64,000 nucleotides of DNA from Candidatus Poribacteria bacterium (lineage in GTDB: Bacteria > Poribacteria > WGA-4E > WGA-3G). This document shows positions 1 through 8,566 of the stretch, in pieces. Position 1 is the stretch's first letter; every line of letters begins with the position of its first letter. Below the pieces are notes generated by a model. The model ran no database searches, had not been told where the DNA came from, and saw only the letters and a list, made by a program, of their open reading frames with translations. The stretch is from assembly GCA_022821965.1 (NCBI GenBank), contig JAJECN010000010.1:1-64000 (forward strand), in the 5' to 3' direction. The position numbers and the translations under genes are program-made.

Positions 1-102
1 CGCATCGAGTATTTTATCACACAGGTGTATCATCAGAAACGTCCACATTCGGCGTTAGGGTATTTGACACCTATGGAATTTCAACGACAAACCTTATCTT
101 AA
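1..102 (+). CDS. IS3-family transposase, C-terminal end (runs off window)
   Basis: An open frame enters from the left edge and ends at TAA 100-102, giving 33 residues that include the block YHQKRPHSALGYLTPMEF. This is the characteristic end of the IS3-family OrfB integrase core (rve, DDE type), where the Y-x-x-x-RPHSALGYxTPxEF block follows the catalytic Glu. Only this tail lies in the window, so completeness cannot be judged. Just after the stop the sequence TTGCGAAATTGTGGTCTA (about 105-122) may be the right terminal inverted repeat; that is an inference from its position. Confidence 0.85.
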   Translation, partial: RIEYFITQVYHQKRPHSALGYLTPMEFQRQTLS

Positions 103-119
103 CTTTGCGAAATTGTGGT

Positions 120-845
120 CTAAATAAGCGTATGCACTACACATATTACTTTTGCTTGTTCTACCTTGCTAAAAGAAAATTCTGGAAATATCTTTTGCAC
201 ATTAAACATTATATGATGCGATAGTCCAAGCAAATTATAAGCTAACTCTGAAATTTCTATCATGAATTTAATAATTAATTGAGTAATAGTATAACCAAAT
301 GCTTCAAAGAATGGCAGGTTGCTAATTCGTGGATCTGCATATCCGCCATGTTGAGGAATATTATTATATTTAACGCTTGCATTTACCATTAACTTATCTA
401 TTTCACTAATAATGGATCTAAAATTATCCATGCTAATAATGGAATTAAGTTCAACTGATTCAAGATCCTTCTCTGTTTCAGGAATATGCAACGTATTATA
501 GTAATACATTAACCCCTGACTAGATTCACAATATGTAATATTCACCTTCGTCATTAGATTTAAATTTTCATATATATCTGCAATTCTATGCCCCCCGCGC
601 CCTGTAAATATTGGTTTAAAGTTTGCTATGGCAAGCGTTTTATATATAAGTTCAATTGCCAATCCTAAAGATCCGTAGCTGTAAGAAATAGGAGTAATAT
701 CGTCTACTCCATGCATAAAAATTTTTCTCTCGCCAGGATCAGCCTTATAGTTCGGATGTTCAAGTTCTTCTAATGCATTCTTTATATGAAGTTTTGCTTT
801 TGGTATCCAGTGCCTAACTTCTTGTGGAGATACATAATGTTGCAT
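120..845 (-). CDS. Unknown 241-aa protein, possibly IS-truncated, HEPN-like features
   Basis: I do not recognise this protein with certainty. It is AT-rich and mostly helical in appearance. Residues around 60-95 (ELIYKTLAIAN...GGHRIADIYENL) resemble the helix-loop-GHD/HxLxxLxxxL signature of HEPN-like proteins, and an R-x4-H string (RKIFMH, about residues 40-45) is present, but both matches are weak. AGGAA lies 8 bases before the ATG at 845. The stop codon (TAG, 120-122) lies in or right beside the presumed end of the IS element at 1-122, so the natural C-terminus may have been removed by insertion. It follows hsdS on the same strand, in a defence-type setting. Function is not assigned. Confidence 0.6.
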   Translation of the reverse strand: MQHYVSPQEVRHWIPKAKLHIKNALEELEHPNYKADPGERKIFMHGVDDITPISYSYGSLGLAIELIYKTLAIANFKPIFTGRGGHRIADIYENLNLMTKVNITYCESSQGLMYYYNTLHIPETEKDLESVELNSIISMDNFRSIISEIDKLMVNASVKYNNIPQHGGYADPRISNLPFFEAFGYTITQLIIKFMIEISELAYNLLGLSHHIMFNVQKIFPEFSFSKVEQAKVICVVHTLI

Positions 846-909
846 AATTCCATTCCTATTTATAACCTAAGTTGCCACCTGCGGAAAACGCGACAAACAC
901 CAAGTTTTC

Positions 910-2109
910 CTAATCCGCGTCATCCGCTCCAATCCGTGATTCAACCAACCGCACGCGCCCCGTGAGGAGCTGCTGCATCATGCCTTGTTTGATGGCGATA
1001 GTTTTATCCCTGTGTTGCTCCAGTACAGTGATCTCGGCATCCATATCGGAGAGGACAGTGGCGATGGCGCGTTGTTCTGTAATATCTTTCGGTATAGTAA
1101 AAGAAAAAGTCTGGAAAGTCGGCAGACGTAGCGAATCAACAGTTGCCTTTACCGTGTTTTGCATAGCGTGTTTACCGAATTGCAAGACCATGATGTAGTA
1201 GATTAATTTTCCAAACACACCTTCAACGAATCGATTAATCATGTAAACCCGTTGATGACAGTCAAAACGACCATTGATATAGTGAAAAATGTTTTCAATG
1301 CCGCCTTCACCTGGAACGAGAATCGCTTCACCGTCAAAGCAATAACTATTAATTCGTTCAACAATTGCCGAACGAACGAATAATGGATATTGTCCATTTT
1401 CATCTTTGTCTTCGTTGTTTTTACTACCTGTTTTTATGGTAGCAATATCTCCCAACTGTTTTATTTCCCATTTTCCGCTGAAGCCCGGCAGGTGCGTCTT
1501 GCCAGTGAGGAGTTGCTGCATGGTGGCTTGCTTGATTGCATGTTTCTTGGCGATGAGTGCGTTCAATGCGTTGATTAACCCATCTATATCTGACAAGACT
1601 TCGGCAATGGCACGTTGTTCTTCAATCTTAGGCGGGCAAGGAATCTCAATCAAATTGACATCTCTGCTATTAATAGCAGGATAATTTGATCCTGATAGTA
1701 TTTTGTCAATCTGGTCATTCACACCTTCACTAAATAGTTGGGAAAATAAAAAATAAGGAATGGATAAGCCATGTTTGGCACGAAGGACAGCAAAACCTGT
1801 TGAGCAAACCGCATTTGCTACTTGTTCGTGAAAAAAGAGATGTGCCATAAGATTTGGTCTGACTGTTGACATTAGCACATCGCCATTCCGAAGTATACGT
1901 TGCGCTCTTGAAGGTGCAGTCCGAAAAACCTCTTCAGAATAACCGAGTAATTTTCCGGAATCAACTTGCTCAAGTGTGATATAATTGAACTTGTAGTCGG
2001 GATTTGTGTTGCTTGAGAAATTCTGTGGATTTACATCTGAAATATCCGCTAACCGCTTCGTTTCCCATTCTCCATTAAATCTTTGCGAATCTGTTTTTGC
2101 TACACTCAT
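910..2109 (-). CDS. hsdS: Type I restriction-modification specificity subunit
   Basis: 399 residues with the classic duplicated plan: a target-recognition domain (about 12-155), a conserved helical spacer, a second target-recognition domain (about 213-340) and a second conserved spacer. The spacers carry the paired motifs EEQRAIAEVLSDIDGLI..KKHAIKQ..MQQLLTG and TEQRAIATVLSDMDAEI..AIKQGMMQQLLTG. In this family the two domains each read half of a bipartite target and the spacers form the coiled coil that sets the distance and binds HsdM. The start lies 2 bases after the hsdM stop, so the two are co-transcribed. No hsdR is in the window. The recognition sequence cannot be read from the protein. 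Confidence 0.93.
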   Translation of the reverse strand: MSVAKTDSQRFNGEWETKRLADISDVNPQNFSSNTNPDYKFNYITLEQVDSGKLLGYSEEVFRTAPSRAQRILRNGDVLMSTVRPNLMAHLFFHEQVANAVCSTGFAVLRAKHGLSIPYFLFSQLFSEGVNDQIDKILSGSNYPAINSRDVNLIEIPCPPKIEEQRAIAEVLSDIDGLINALNALIAKKHAIKQATMQQLLTGKTHLPGFSGKWEIKQLGDIATIKTGSKNNEDKDENGQYPLFVRSAIVERINSYCFDGEAILVPGEGGIENIFHYINGRFDCHQRVYMINRFVEGVFGKLIYYIMVLQFGKHAMQNTVKATVDSLRLPTFQTFSFTIPKDITEQRAIATVLSDMDAEITVLEQHRDKTIAIKQGMMQQLLTGRVRLVESRIGADDAD

Positions 2110-2111
2110 GA

Positions 2112-4565
2112 CTACTCCGTTCTCATCATTTTCAAATGTTCTTCAACCCTTATACTATATCCTTCCACTTCCTCCGCCAAAACGGGCAATGGCTGTGCGT
2201 AGCGTTCCTCTAATTCCTTCACGCGTTCTGTGAGATTCTGTGTCAACCGCTGCACTTCACCGATAATTGCTGCATGGATTATGGCGAACCATTTATCGTC
2301 AATTACAAGTTGTTTGATTTCCGTTTCGGTGAGTGTTGCGTAGCGTGCTAACACCTGTTCATCCAAGGCAAGTTGTGCTTCCTTCACCGCCTTGTCCGCT
2401 TTAGATTTCGCCTCAATTAGCGATAAGCAGTGTTCCAGTGCATCGTGTTCTTCATCGCTGTCTTGGGTCCCGTTGTATGTCATTAGATTGGGTGTGAGTT
2501 CTTTGAGTCTTGCGTTTACAGTGGTCTTTGTAACGTTTCCACTGTCGTTGACTACATCCGTGAGCAACCCTTCGTCACCGGTGTGTTCTTCAATATATTC
2601 ATCAAGTTTTTGCTCAGTAGTCTCCAGCGCGCTTTGGCGTGCGTCAATTTCTGCTTGTTCGTCGGTAAAATAGCGGGCAACAATCAGAGATGGCGGTAAT
2701 AGGTCCATCTTATATTTTTTTTTCTTGATAGTAAGGTCCGGGGTTTCCTTGAGGTCTTTGTCTTGGATAAGGTCGCGCGGTTGCGATGCTTCCACCCATC
2801 CGTCTGTGGTGATGAGATACACATCGTCCTGCATCACCTCATCCCAATAGTCCATCAGTTTTTGGTAAACATCGTAAGGGTCAAGCAGTGGTAAATTGTC
2901 GAATTGCATCAGCAAATCTTCCGACAGTGCATCAATAACATCTCTTGGTTTAGTATTCGCATCCATACCACCCAACAGCGGTTCGTGTGTGCTACGCCAC
3001 ATCTGAAAGACAGAGGTTACCTGCTGCTGGTAGTCTGTGAACTCGTTATGTGAGAGGATGGTTGTTTTTACGTGTTGCGTTTCCACCTGTGGGTCGCTAT
3101 AACCGGGTCTGCCGTTTGCTTTGAACAACTCTTGGCGTAATGTAGGAAACACTTCCCAATAGTCGTCAAGTGCGTCAATATTGGCGTTTGGGATACCACC
3201 GTTTAGATGCGCGTCGAGATCGTGGAGGTCTTCGGGGTCGCTGTTGTCAATATAGCGCGGGATATTGAGGTTATAGTCGTTGGCAGCATTAGTAATTTCA
3301 GATTTCGGCACTATTCGGGAATATCCGTCGATTTCGGTCTGTTTGTTGAAAACGGACACGATTTTATGGATGTCTTGTGCGCGGAGTCGGTTTTTGTTGC
3401 CATCTTTGAGGAAACCTTTACTCGCGTCTATCATAAAAATGCCGGTGCGATGGTCAGCATTTTCCTTGTCAATCACGATAATACAAGCGGGGATCCCAGT
3501 CCCGTAAAACAGATTGGCAGGTAAACCAATAATGCCTTTGATGTACCCACGTTCGATGAGGTTTCTGCGTATATCCGCCTCCTTGTTACCGCGGAATAGC
3601 ACGCCGTGTGGTAGGATGATTGCCCCTTTGCCTGTGCTTTTGAGGGATGCGATGAAGTGTAGTAGGAACGCATAATCGCCATTTTTGGCAGGCGGGATAC
3701 CGTATTCAAAACGTGCATATTCGTCCTGTTTAGGATTGAATCCGGTCGTCCACTCTTTGTCAGAAAAAGGTGGATTTGCGACAGCAAAGTCGAAGCGTTT
3801 GAGACCGGTGGCTGAATCTTTATCATTAGGTGCGGATAGTGTGTTACCGTGACTTATCTCTGCTGTTGCATTACCGTGAAGTATCATATTCATTCGTGCG
3901 AGTCCGTAGGTTGCATTGTCCTTCTCCTGTCCATAGATACTAAGCCCACGCGGTGCTTCATCAGCTGCCTTGAGCAGTAGTGAACCGGATCCGCAGGTCG
4001 GGTCGTATATCGTATTTATCCTTTGGGTATCAGGCCCAATGCCGATAACCTTCGCCATAATGCGAGAAACTTCGGCAGGGGTGTAGAACTGCCCCTTGCT
4101 TTTGCCAGATTCTGTCGCGAAATGCCGCATCAGATATTCATAAGCATCTCCGAGTAGGTCATCACCTTCAGCACGGTTGGCACTGAGGTCAAGGTCGTTG
4201 AATATTTCCACGAGTCCAGAGAGGCGATCCACCATCTCTTTGCCTTTGCCAAGTTTATTGTCGTCATTGAAATCAGCCTGATTAAAGTCGCTTATTTCTT
4301 CGTTTGCCTCAGCAAATTTATCGATAATCTGGTTGATCTTATCGCCGATCTCCTTGTCGCCTTTCAATTTCACCATATCGGTGAAACTTCCACCTTCTGG
4401 CACTTTTATGACCTCTCGGGGATTTCTTTCTGCCTTATCAGAGACATATTTCATGAACAGCAGCGTCAGGATGTAGTCTTTGTATTGGGAGGCATCCATG
4501 CCACCGCGCAGTTTGTTGCAGCTTTGCCATAGTTTTGCATAAAGTTGGGATTTTTTGATTGCCAT
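2112..4565 (-). CDS. hsdM: Type I restriction-modification DNA adenine methyltransferase subunit, extended
   Basis: 817 residues. An N-terminal HsdM helical domain (about 5-130) precedes the N6-adenine methyltransferase core: QFYTPAEVSR, the SAM-binding motif DPTCGSGSLL (188-197) and the catalytic NPPF (264-267). The usual HsdM is near 500 residues; here about 300 residues follow, containing strongly charged, probably coiled-coil segments (for example 630-720 and 760-815). AAGGATTCAGGT precedes the ATG at 4565. It forms an operon with hsdS. Expected role is methylation of one adenine on each strand of a bipartite site as an M2S complex; without a nearby hsdR it may act as a methylation-only unit or use an R subunit encoded elsewhere. 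Confidence 0.93.
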   Translation of the reverse strand: MAIKKSQLYAKLWQSCNKLRGGMDASQYKDYILTLLFMKYVSDKAERNPREVIKVPEGGSFTDMVKLKGDKEIGDKINQIIDKFAEANEEISDFNQADFNDDNKLGKGKEMVDRLSGLVEIFNDLDLSANRAEGDDLLGDAYEYLMRHFATESGKSKGQFYTPAEVSRIMAKVIGIGPDTQRINTIYDPTCGSGSLLLKAADEAPRGLSIYGQEKDNATYGLARMNMILHGNATAEISHGNTLSAPNDKDSATGLKRFDFAVANPPFSDKEWTTGFNPKQDEYARFEYGIPPAKNGDYAFLLHFIASLKSTGKGAIILPHGVLFRGNKEADIRRNLIERGYIKGIIGLPANLFYGTGIPACIIVIDKENADHRTGIFMIDASKGFLKDGNKNRLRAQDIHKIVSVFNKQTEIDGYSRIVPKSEITNAANDYNLNIPRYIDNSDPEDLHDLDAHLNGGIPNANIDALDDYWEVFPTLRQELFKANGRPGYSDPQVETQHVKTTILSHNEFTDYQQQVTSVFQMWRSTHEPLLGGMDANTKPRDVIDALSEDLLMQFDNLPLLDPYDVYQKLMDYWDEVMQDDVYLITTDGWVEASQPRDLIQDKDLKETPDLTIKKKKYKMDLLPPSLIVARYFTDEQAEIDARQSALETTEQKLDEYIEEHTGDEGLLTDVVNDSGNVTKTTVNARLKELTPNLMTYNGTQDSDEEHDALEHCLSLIEAKSKADKAVKEAQLALDEQVLARYATLTETEIKQLVIDDKWFAIIHAAIIGEVQRLTQNLTERVKELEERYAQPLPVLAEEVEGYSIRVEEHLKMMRTE

Positions 4566-4596
4566 ACCTGAATCCTTTGCTTGTGATGTTAGGGGA

Positions 4597-4626
4597 ATTA
4601 TAGCATAGACCGGGGGAGCAAGTCAA
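4597..4626 (-). promoter_or_regulatory. Predicted sigma70-type promoter of hsdMS
   Basis: Reading the minus strand, TTGACT (4621-4626) and TATAAT (4597-4602) are 18 bases apart, about 30 bases upstream of the hsdM start at 4565. The match is close to consensus. Confidence 0.7.
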
Positions 4627-4657
4627 TGGATTTAAGGCTGGATAATGGGAGTGTCTG

Positions 4658-5380
4658 TCAAAGTTCACCGATGCAGAACACGGTATTCTTTGCTTCTAAA
4701 CTCCGAATTTCGGAATAGTGGTAAACTTGGGTAACTTCCACTTCATTTTCAATGATAGCAGTGGGGCGTTCGATAACGAAGTCAGCGAAGTGTAGTGCGT
4801 TGAAAGCAACGTAAGCGAGGCTAAACATCTCAATCTGCCGATCGTATCGCTTTGACAGATCTGGAAATAGAACAATTCCTGTATCAACTTGGTAGATGCC
4901 CGCGTTTTCATCTATGTTCATCGTTTTAACCGGACACTCGATAATTGCCTGCTGATGCGTATTGGTATCCCATATTTCTGTGTGCGTTACGATGGGTAGA
5001 CATTTTTGTGTCGCCTCAAGAATGGCTGCGTTGCTATCAAGTACTCGGACCGGCGATGCCTCTTGAACATTAAATAGGGCACCTCCCCAATAATCCTGCG
5101 CCGGTTTGTACTCGACGTAGTTATCGTTGCAGTAAGCATGCCTTCTGAATACGGCTATATGTTCTGTGCCAAAAACGGGGAGGAAGTCATAGTTTGGATT
5201 TATGAAAAGGTTTTTCTCGGCAAAGGTGTGTTCGCTTTTACAGGAACCGCATTGGTAATAATCGCTGAAACTTCCATCTGTGTTATCTATTATGCGGCAT
5301 CGAGATTCGACCCAAAAGCGGGGTGCATTCCCGTTACCAACAGAGTTAATGAAAGAAAGTCCATAATTGAGGCAATTCAT
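4658..5380 (-). CDS. Unknown 240-aa protein
   Basis: Not recognised. The start at 5380 has GAGAGGAAAA just upstream. The N-terminal third contains a CGSCKSEH cluster (about residues 44-51) that could be half of a zinc-binding site, with further cysteines at 4, 29 and 82. There is no signal peptide or membrane span. The sequence is rich in aromatic residues and looks like an alpha/beta soluble protein. It lies upstream of hsdM, from which it is separated by the hsdMS promoter, so it is probably its own transcription unit. No function is proposed. Confidence 0.65.
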   Translation of the reverse strand: MNCLNYGLSFINSVGNGNAPRFWVESRCRIIDNTDGSFSDYYQCGSCKSEHTFAEKNLFINPNYDFLPVFGTEHIAVFRRHAYCNDNYVEYKPAQDYWGGALFNVQEASPVRVLDSNAAILEATQKCLPIVTHTEIWDTNTHQQAIIECPVKTMNIDENAGIYQVDTGIVLFPDLSKRYDRQIEMFSLAYVAFNALHFADFVIERPTAIIENEVEVTQVYHYSEIRSLEAKNTVFCIGEL

Positions 5381-5559
5381 TGATTTTCCTCTCGGTGTGG
5401 TATATGATTCGTTAAACCCATTTTAGTCCAACAGTGTTCACCTGTCAATCGGAATTTCTTGTTTCATCTATCCCATTTTGCTTTGTGTATTGTGTTGATT
5501 GGCTTTCGTCATTGAATGGTTTCGGCGTTTGAAAACCTATCGGCATTTCCTTTTGAAAA

Positions 5560-5811
5560 TTAAAAAACGCCAAAACCCAAAACGAGGCGGATAGCTCCCA
5601 AGAAAATAGCTACGGCACAGAGAACACACCCGGCAATAGCGTATTCTTTACTTGATGATAAGACTATGGCAACAATACTGAAAAGCAGTCCAAATACTGC
5701 GAACGGAATGTTAAGATAATTGAGTGAACCGAAACAAGGAATAAAACCTATGACCATTCCAAGAATAGCCAATACACCCCAAACTAAACTGATGACTGAT
5801 AGTATATTCAT
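5560..5811 (-). CDS. Small membrane protein, DUF4190-like
   Basis: 83 residues, nearly all hydrophobic, with about three membrane segments (residues 5-25, 30-50 and 55-80) separated by short loops such as SSSKEY. This is the layout of the small DUF4190-type membrane proteins of unknown role, but similarity is only by composition. GGAGAG stands 6 bases before the ATG. It is the last gene of a minus-strand series that starts with the sigma factor at 8399 and includes the DUF4097-like and DUF2752 genes. Confidence 0.65.
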   Translation of the reverse strand: MNILSVISLVWGVLAILGMVIGFIPCFGSLNYLNIPFAVFGLLFSIVAIVLSSSKEYAIAGCVLCAVAIFLGAIRLVLGFGVF

Positions 5812-5867
5812 TTTTTCTCTCCAAACTATGATAAAGCGTTATTACTGCGGAACACCGTTCCCAGATT

Positions 5868-6308
5868 TTAGAATTCCTTGGACATTGTGCCCGGCGCTGT
5901 TAGGAAACCGCGCCTACCGGGTGGGTTTCCATTATCACCGCGGAGCATTGCTCCCAAATTTTTAATAAAATGTGTGGTGTGTTTTATGGTAATCACGGCA
6001 CAGAACGTATTGAGGGCAAATACAGAATAGATATAGAGGCTTAGCGGGTTCAAGCGATATGCTTCGGTGAAGTCTCCGCGTGAGATGGCATAGAACGCGG
6101 TGGTCATCCCGCAGAAAACACACGGTTTCTGAAATTGTAATTGCCATTTGCCTTCCGGGATGAGCTGCGCTAACTGGTGTTGTGGCACAATAAATGGGAG
6201 GGCAAGCACAGTAAAAATGCCAGCACTCAAGATAAGCCATACCAACAGTCCAGCCAACGTCAACTCGTTTCGCCTGCGGTCTAACACGTTACACCTCTTC
6301 TGGATCAT
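5868..6308 (-). CDS. DUF2752 membrane protein
   Basis: 146 residues from the ATG at 6308, which overlaps the end of the upstream DUF4097-like gene by 20 bases; an in-frame upstream ATG at 6413 lies deep in that gene and is less likely. The core KPCVFCGMTTAF with a following NPLSLYIY is the DUF2752 signature (CPxCGxTTA...NPL). Membrane segments are near residues 17-38 and 78-100. The C-terminal tail (GDNGNPPGRRGF) looks unstructured. The biochemical role of DUF2752 is unknown. The overlap implies translational coupling with the DUF4097-like gene. Confidence 0.8.
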   Translation of the reverse strand: MIQKRCNVLDRRRNELTLAGLLVWLILSAGIFTVLALPFIVPQHQLAQLIPEGKWQLQFQKPCVFCGMTTAFYAISRGDFTEAYRLNPLSLYIYSVFALNTFCAVITIKHTTHFIKNLGAMLRGDNGNPPGRRGFLTAPGTMSKEF

Positions 6309-7698
6309 TTGCTTCTGTTTTTCGGAGTATGATATTTCCGCCGATAGAACGGAGCCGCAGGAGCGATCCGCCACCATTAATGGTTCCATGTAATTGATCG
6401 GGTTTGACAGCACCTTCCATCTCCGCTACCACCGGGAATTCCGTTGTCACTGAACCACCGAGCACTTTTGCTTCCACCGTCGCAGCGATATCTGGAATGA
6501 GCGAGACATTTATACCGCCACCTGCTGTCTCCAAATCCAGTAGTAAGTTTTGACTTGAAGATGCCTCTTGGAGTTGGCAGCGAATGGAACCGCCAGTCGT
6601 TTTCGCAAGGACAGGTCCATCGTTTTCTACTTCTATACCACCACCAGCAGTTTTCAGGTCTGCCCCACCGTTGCAGCCACGCAATGTGATACTACCACCG
6701 GAAGTTTTTCCATTGATAGCACCCGTGACATCAGTCATCTGGAGGCTTCCCCCTGAGGTTTTCGCTTTGACATCGCCGGTGCCACCCTCAAGTGCAATAT
6801 TTCCACCCTTCGTTTGAAGTGTTACATCCCCATTAAAGCCCTTGAGATTGATATTCCCAACTGATGTTACACCATCAATGCGTCCGGTAATATCTTGAAA
6901 ACGGAGTCCAGCACTGAACGTTTCTGCCTTTACGTCTCCTGTTATATTCGCGACAGAGATGTCGTCACAAGCAGTTTTCAAATCAAGATTATAGTGCCGT
7001 GGCACGAGGATATCAAACTGAACATCAAGATCGTTTTTCCGCTTCGTCCACCGTTTTGCGTTTCCTGTGAACTTCGCCTCAATTTTAACATCGGAACCTT
7101 CATGCGCTATCTGAACATCAAGATTCTTAAGGATTTCCGCTGCCCGTCGATTCGCCTTTATTTGCGCGGCGCGTTGAATGTGGACCGAGACGGTATCGTC
7201 CTCTGTGCTCTGTACGTCAATCCCGCCGCAGTCAGCGTCAATCGTTAGTTTCCCACCGGAGACGACAGGAAATGTTTCGGCGATGTCTTCCAGTGTACTT
7301 TCGGTTAGGAAGTCCGGCACAGCCTTGCGAATCAGATCCCCAAGCGGTTTGTCTGACAGTTCTTCTGTCAGATTCTCCATGAACCGTTTTCCGAAAAAAC
7401 TGTCAAGCCACCCTCTGAAATCCGCAGTTGTATCCAATTCTTCATTGAGGTACGCTGCGAGTTGATGGCAGGCAATTCCGATTTGACTGAAAGACGCATC
7501 TTCGTGAAGTTCGTCAAAAAGTCCGCCAGGGACCGCGTCGAGTCCATTCAAGCGCGTAAGCACATTATTGAATTGAATGATGCATCGCGCTTCGCCACCG
7601 CTGAATGCCCCTGTTAATGCCGCGTCTTCTGCGATCTTCGCGGTGTGCTCCAGCATGTGAAAAAGTCCTTTGAGTTCCTGTTGTCTCTGCTGTTCCAT
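6289..7698 (-). CDS. DUF4097-like adhesin-type beta-solenoid protein
   Basis: 469 residues. The first 150 are mainly helical. From about 150 to the end there are repeated short strands of the form GDVKAKTSGGSLQMTDVTG and GAINGKTSGGSITLRGCNG, the pattern of the DUF4097 (putative adhesin) right-handed beta-solenoid. No signal peptide is visible, so the solenoid may be cytoplasmic or exported by an unrecognised route. It is the second gene after an ECF sigma factor (83-base gap, occupied by a degenerate dispersed repeat). In other bacteria DUF4097 proteins often sit beside sigma or two-component regulators and respond to envelope stress; that role here is inference. Confidence 0.8.
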   Translation of the reverse strand: MEQQRQQELKGLFHMLEHTAKIAEDAALTGAFSGGEARCIIQFNNVLTRLNGLDAVPGGLFDELHEDASFSQIGIACHQLAAYLNEELDTTADFRGWLDSFFGKRFMENLTEELSDKPLGDLIRKAVPDFLTESTLEDIAETFPVVSGGKLTIDADCGGIDVQSTEDDTVSVHIQRAAQIKANRRAAEILKNLDVQIAHEGSDVKIEAKFTGNAKRWTKRKNDLDVQFDILVPRHYNLDLKTACDDISVANITGDVKAETFSAGLRFQDITGRIDGVTSVGNINLKGFNGDVTLQTKGGNIALEGGTGDVKAKTSGGSLQMTDVTGAINGKTSGGSITLRGCNGGADLKTAGGGIEVENDGPVLAKTTGGSIRCQLQEASSSQNLLLDLETAGGGINVSLIPDIAATVEAKVLGGSVTTEFPVVAEMEGAVKPDQLHGTINGGGSLLRLRSIGGNIILRKTEANDPEEV

Positions 7699-7734
7699 GA
7701 TTTTTACCTCAATTTATTAGTGCAGTCCGGTGCG

Positions 7735-7758
7735 GTTGTAAACCTCGCCAGCGAAGGA
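7735..7758 (-). repeat. Degenerate copy of the GCGAGGTT/AACCTCGC hairpin repeat
   Basis: GTAAACCTCGCCAGCGAAGG lies between the sigma factor and the DUF4097-like gene. It matches one arm and the flank of the hairpin repeats at 24790-24819 and 51835-51859. The second arm is eroded, so it probably does not terminate transcription. Confidence 0.6.
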
Positions 7759-7781
7759 AGCTGCATAAATCCTATCCATAA

Positions 7782-8399
7782 TTACGACATATCCTCACTG
7801 TAGCCATGTCTTTCCAGAATTGTTTTGAGCAGCTCTTTCGCTTTATGGAGCCGCCACTTCACTGTTGTCAGTGGGAGAGATAGGAATTCAGCCATCCGTT
7901 TCTGTGGCATCTCTGCCCAATAATAAAGTTCGATAACCTCTTTGTAGTCTGTGGGTAACTCCTGAATTGCGTCCCTGATCCCTTGTTCTGTCAATTCACG
8001 CGTCACAATGTCAGCGGGATCAGCAGCCGATGTATCCGCTGTCCTGTTTAAGTAAGGCTCCATATCCTCTTGCGGCTCATAGCGACTGATGCTTTTGTAG
8101 TAACGCAAGGCACGGTTACGAGTAATTGAATGGAGCCACGCCCCAAAACGGTTCAGATCAGTAAGTTGTGGCAGTGCCTCAAAAGCCCGTAAAAACGCAT
8201 CCTGCACGACATCCTCTGCGTCGGTAGGGTTCCGAACAATCTGTCGCGCGATCGTTAGCATAGCACGCCGGTAACGGTTTACCAATACATCAAATGCTTG
8301 TGTATTTCCAGCAAGTGCGGCAACGACTAATTCAGCATCATTCGCATCGATTAATTCGAGATTGTGTGGTATCTGCTCGCGAGCATCGCCTATAGGCAT
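7782..8399 (-). CDS. ECF-type RNA polymerase sigma factor
   Basis: 205 residues from the ATG at 8399, chosen because GGGAGAG lies about 7 bases upstream; a longer in-frame start at 8471 lacks this. Sigma region 2 is at about 20-95 (AFDVLVNRYRRAMLTIARQI..DAEDVVQDAFLRAFEALPQL..FGAWLHSITRNRALRYYK) and region 4 at about 140-195 (LPTDYKEVIELYYWAEMPQKRMAEFLSLPLTTVKWRLHKAKELL). This binds core RNA polymerase and directs it to alternative promoters. The downstream genes (DUF4097-like, DUF2752) are likely targets or partners. No anti-sigma factor is adjacent. Confidence 0.92.
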   Translation of the reverse strand: MPIGDAREQIPHNLELIDANDAELVVAALAGNTQAFDVLVNRYRRAMLTIARQIVRNPTDAEDVVQDAFLRAFEALPQLTDLNRFGAWLHSITRNRALRYYKSISRYEPQEDMEPYLNRTADTSAADPADIVTRELTEQGIRDAIQELPTDYKEVIELYYWAEMPQKRMAEFLSLPLTTVKWRLHKAKELLKTILERHGYSEDMS

Positions 8400-8566
8400 G
8401 AAAACTCTCCCTTCTTGCCTATTAGAGACATGGTCACACAAAAAGGATAGTGAAAAATATGTTTTCCGCAAAAAGGAGTGAGTCGTGAGCCGGAAAGAGA
8501 AAGCGTGTTTAACCGCCTTTCCAAGACGTAGGAGGGTCGAAGGTCGGGCGGTTTTGTTTCTGTATG

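Noticed and set aside
8510-8554. AACCGCC/GGCGGTT inverted repeat after the EamA-like gene as a terminator
   Set aside because: Only the plus strand has a T-rich tail, and no plus-strand gene ends here.
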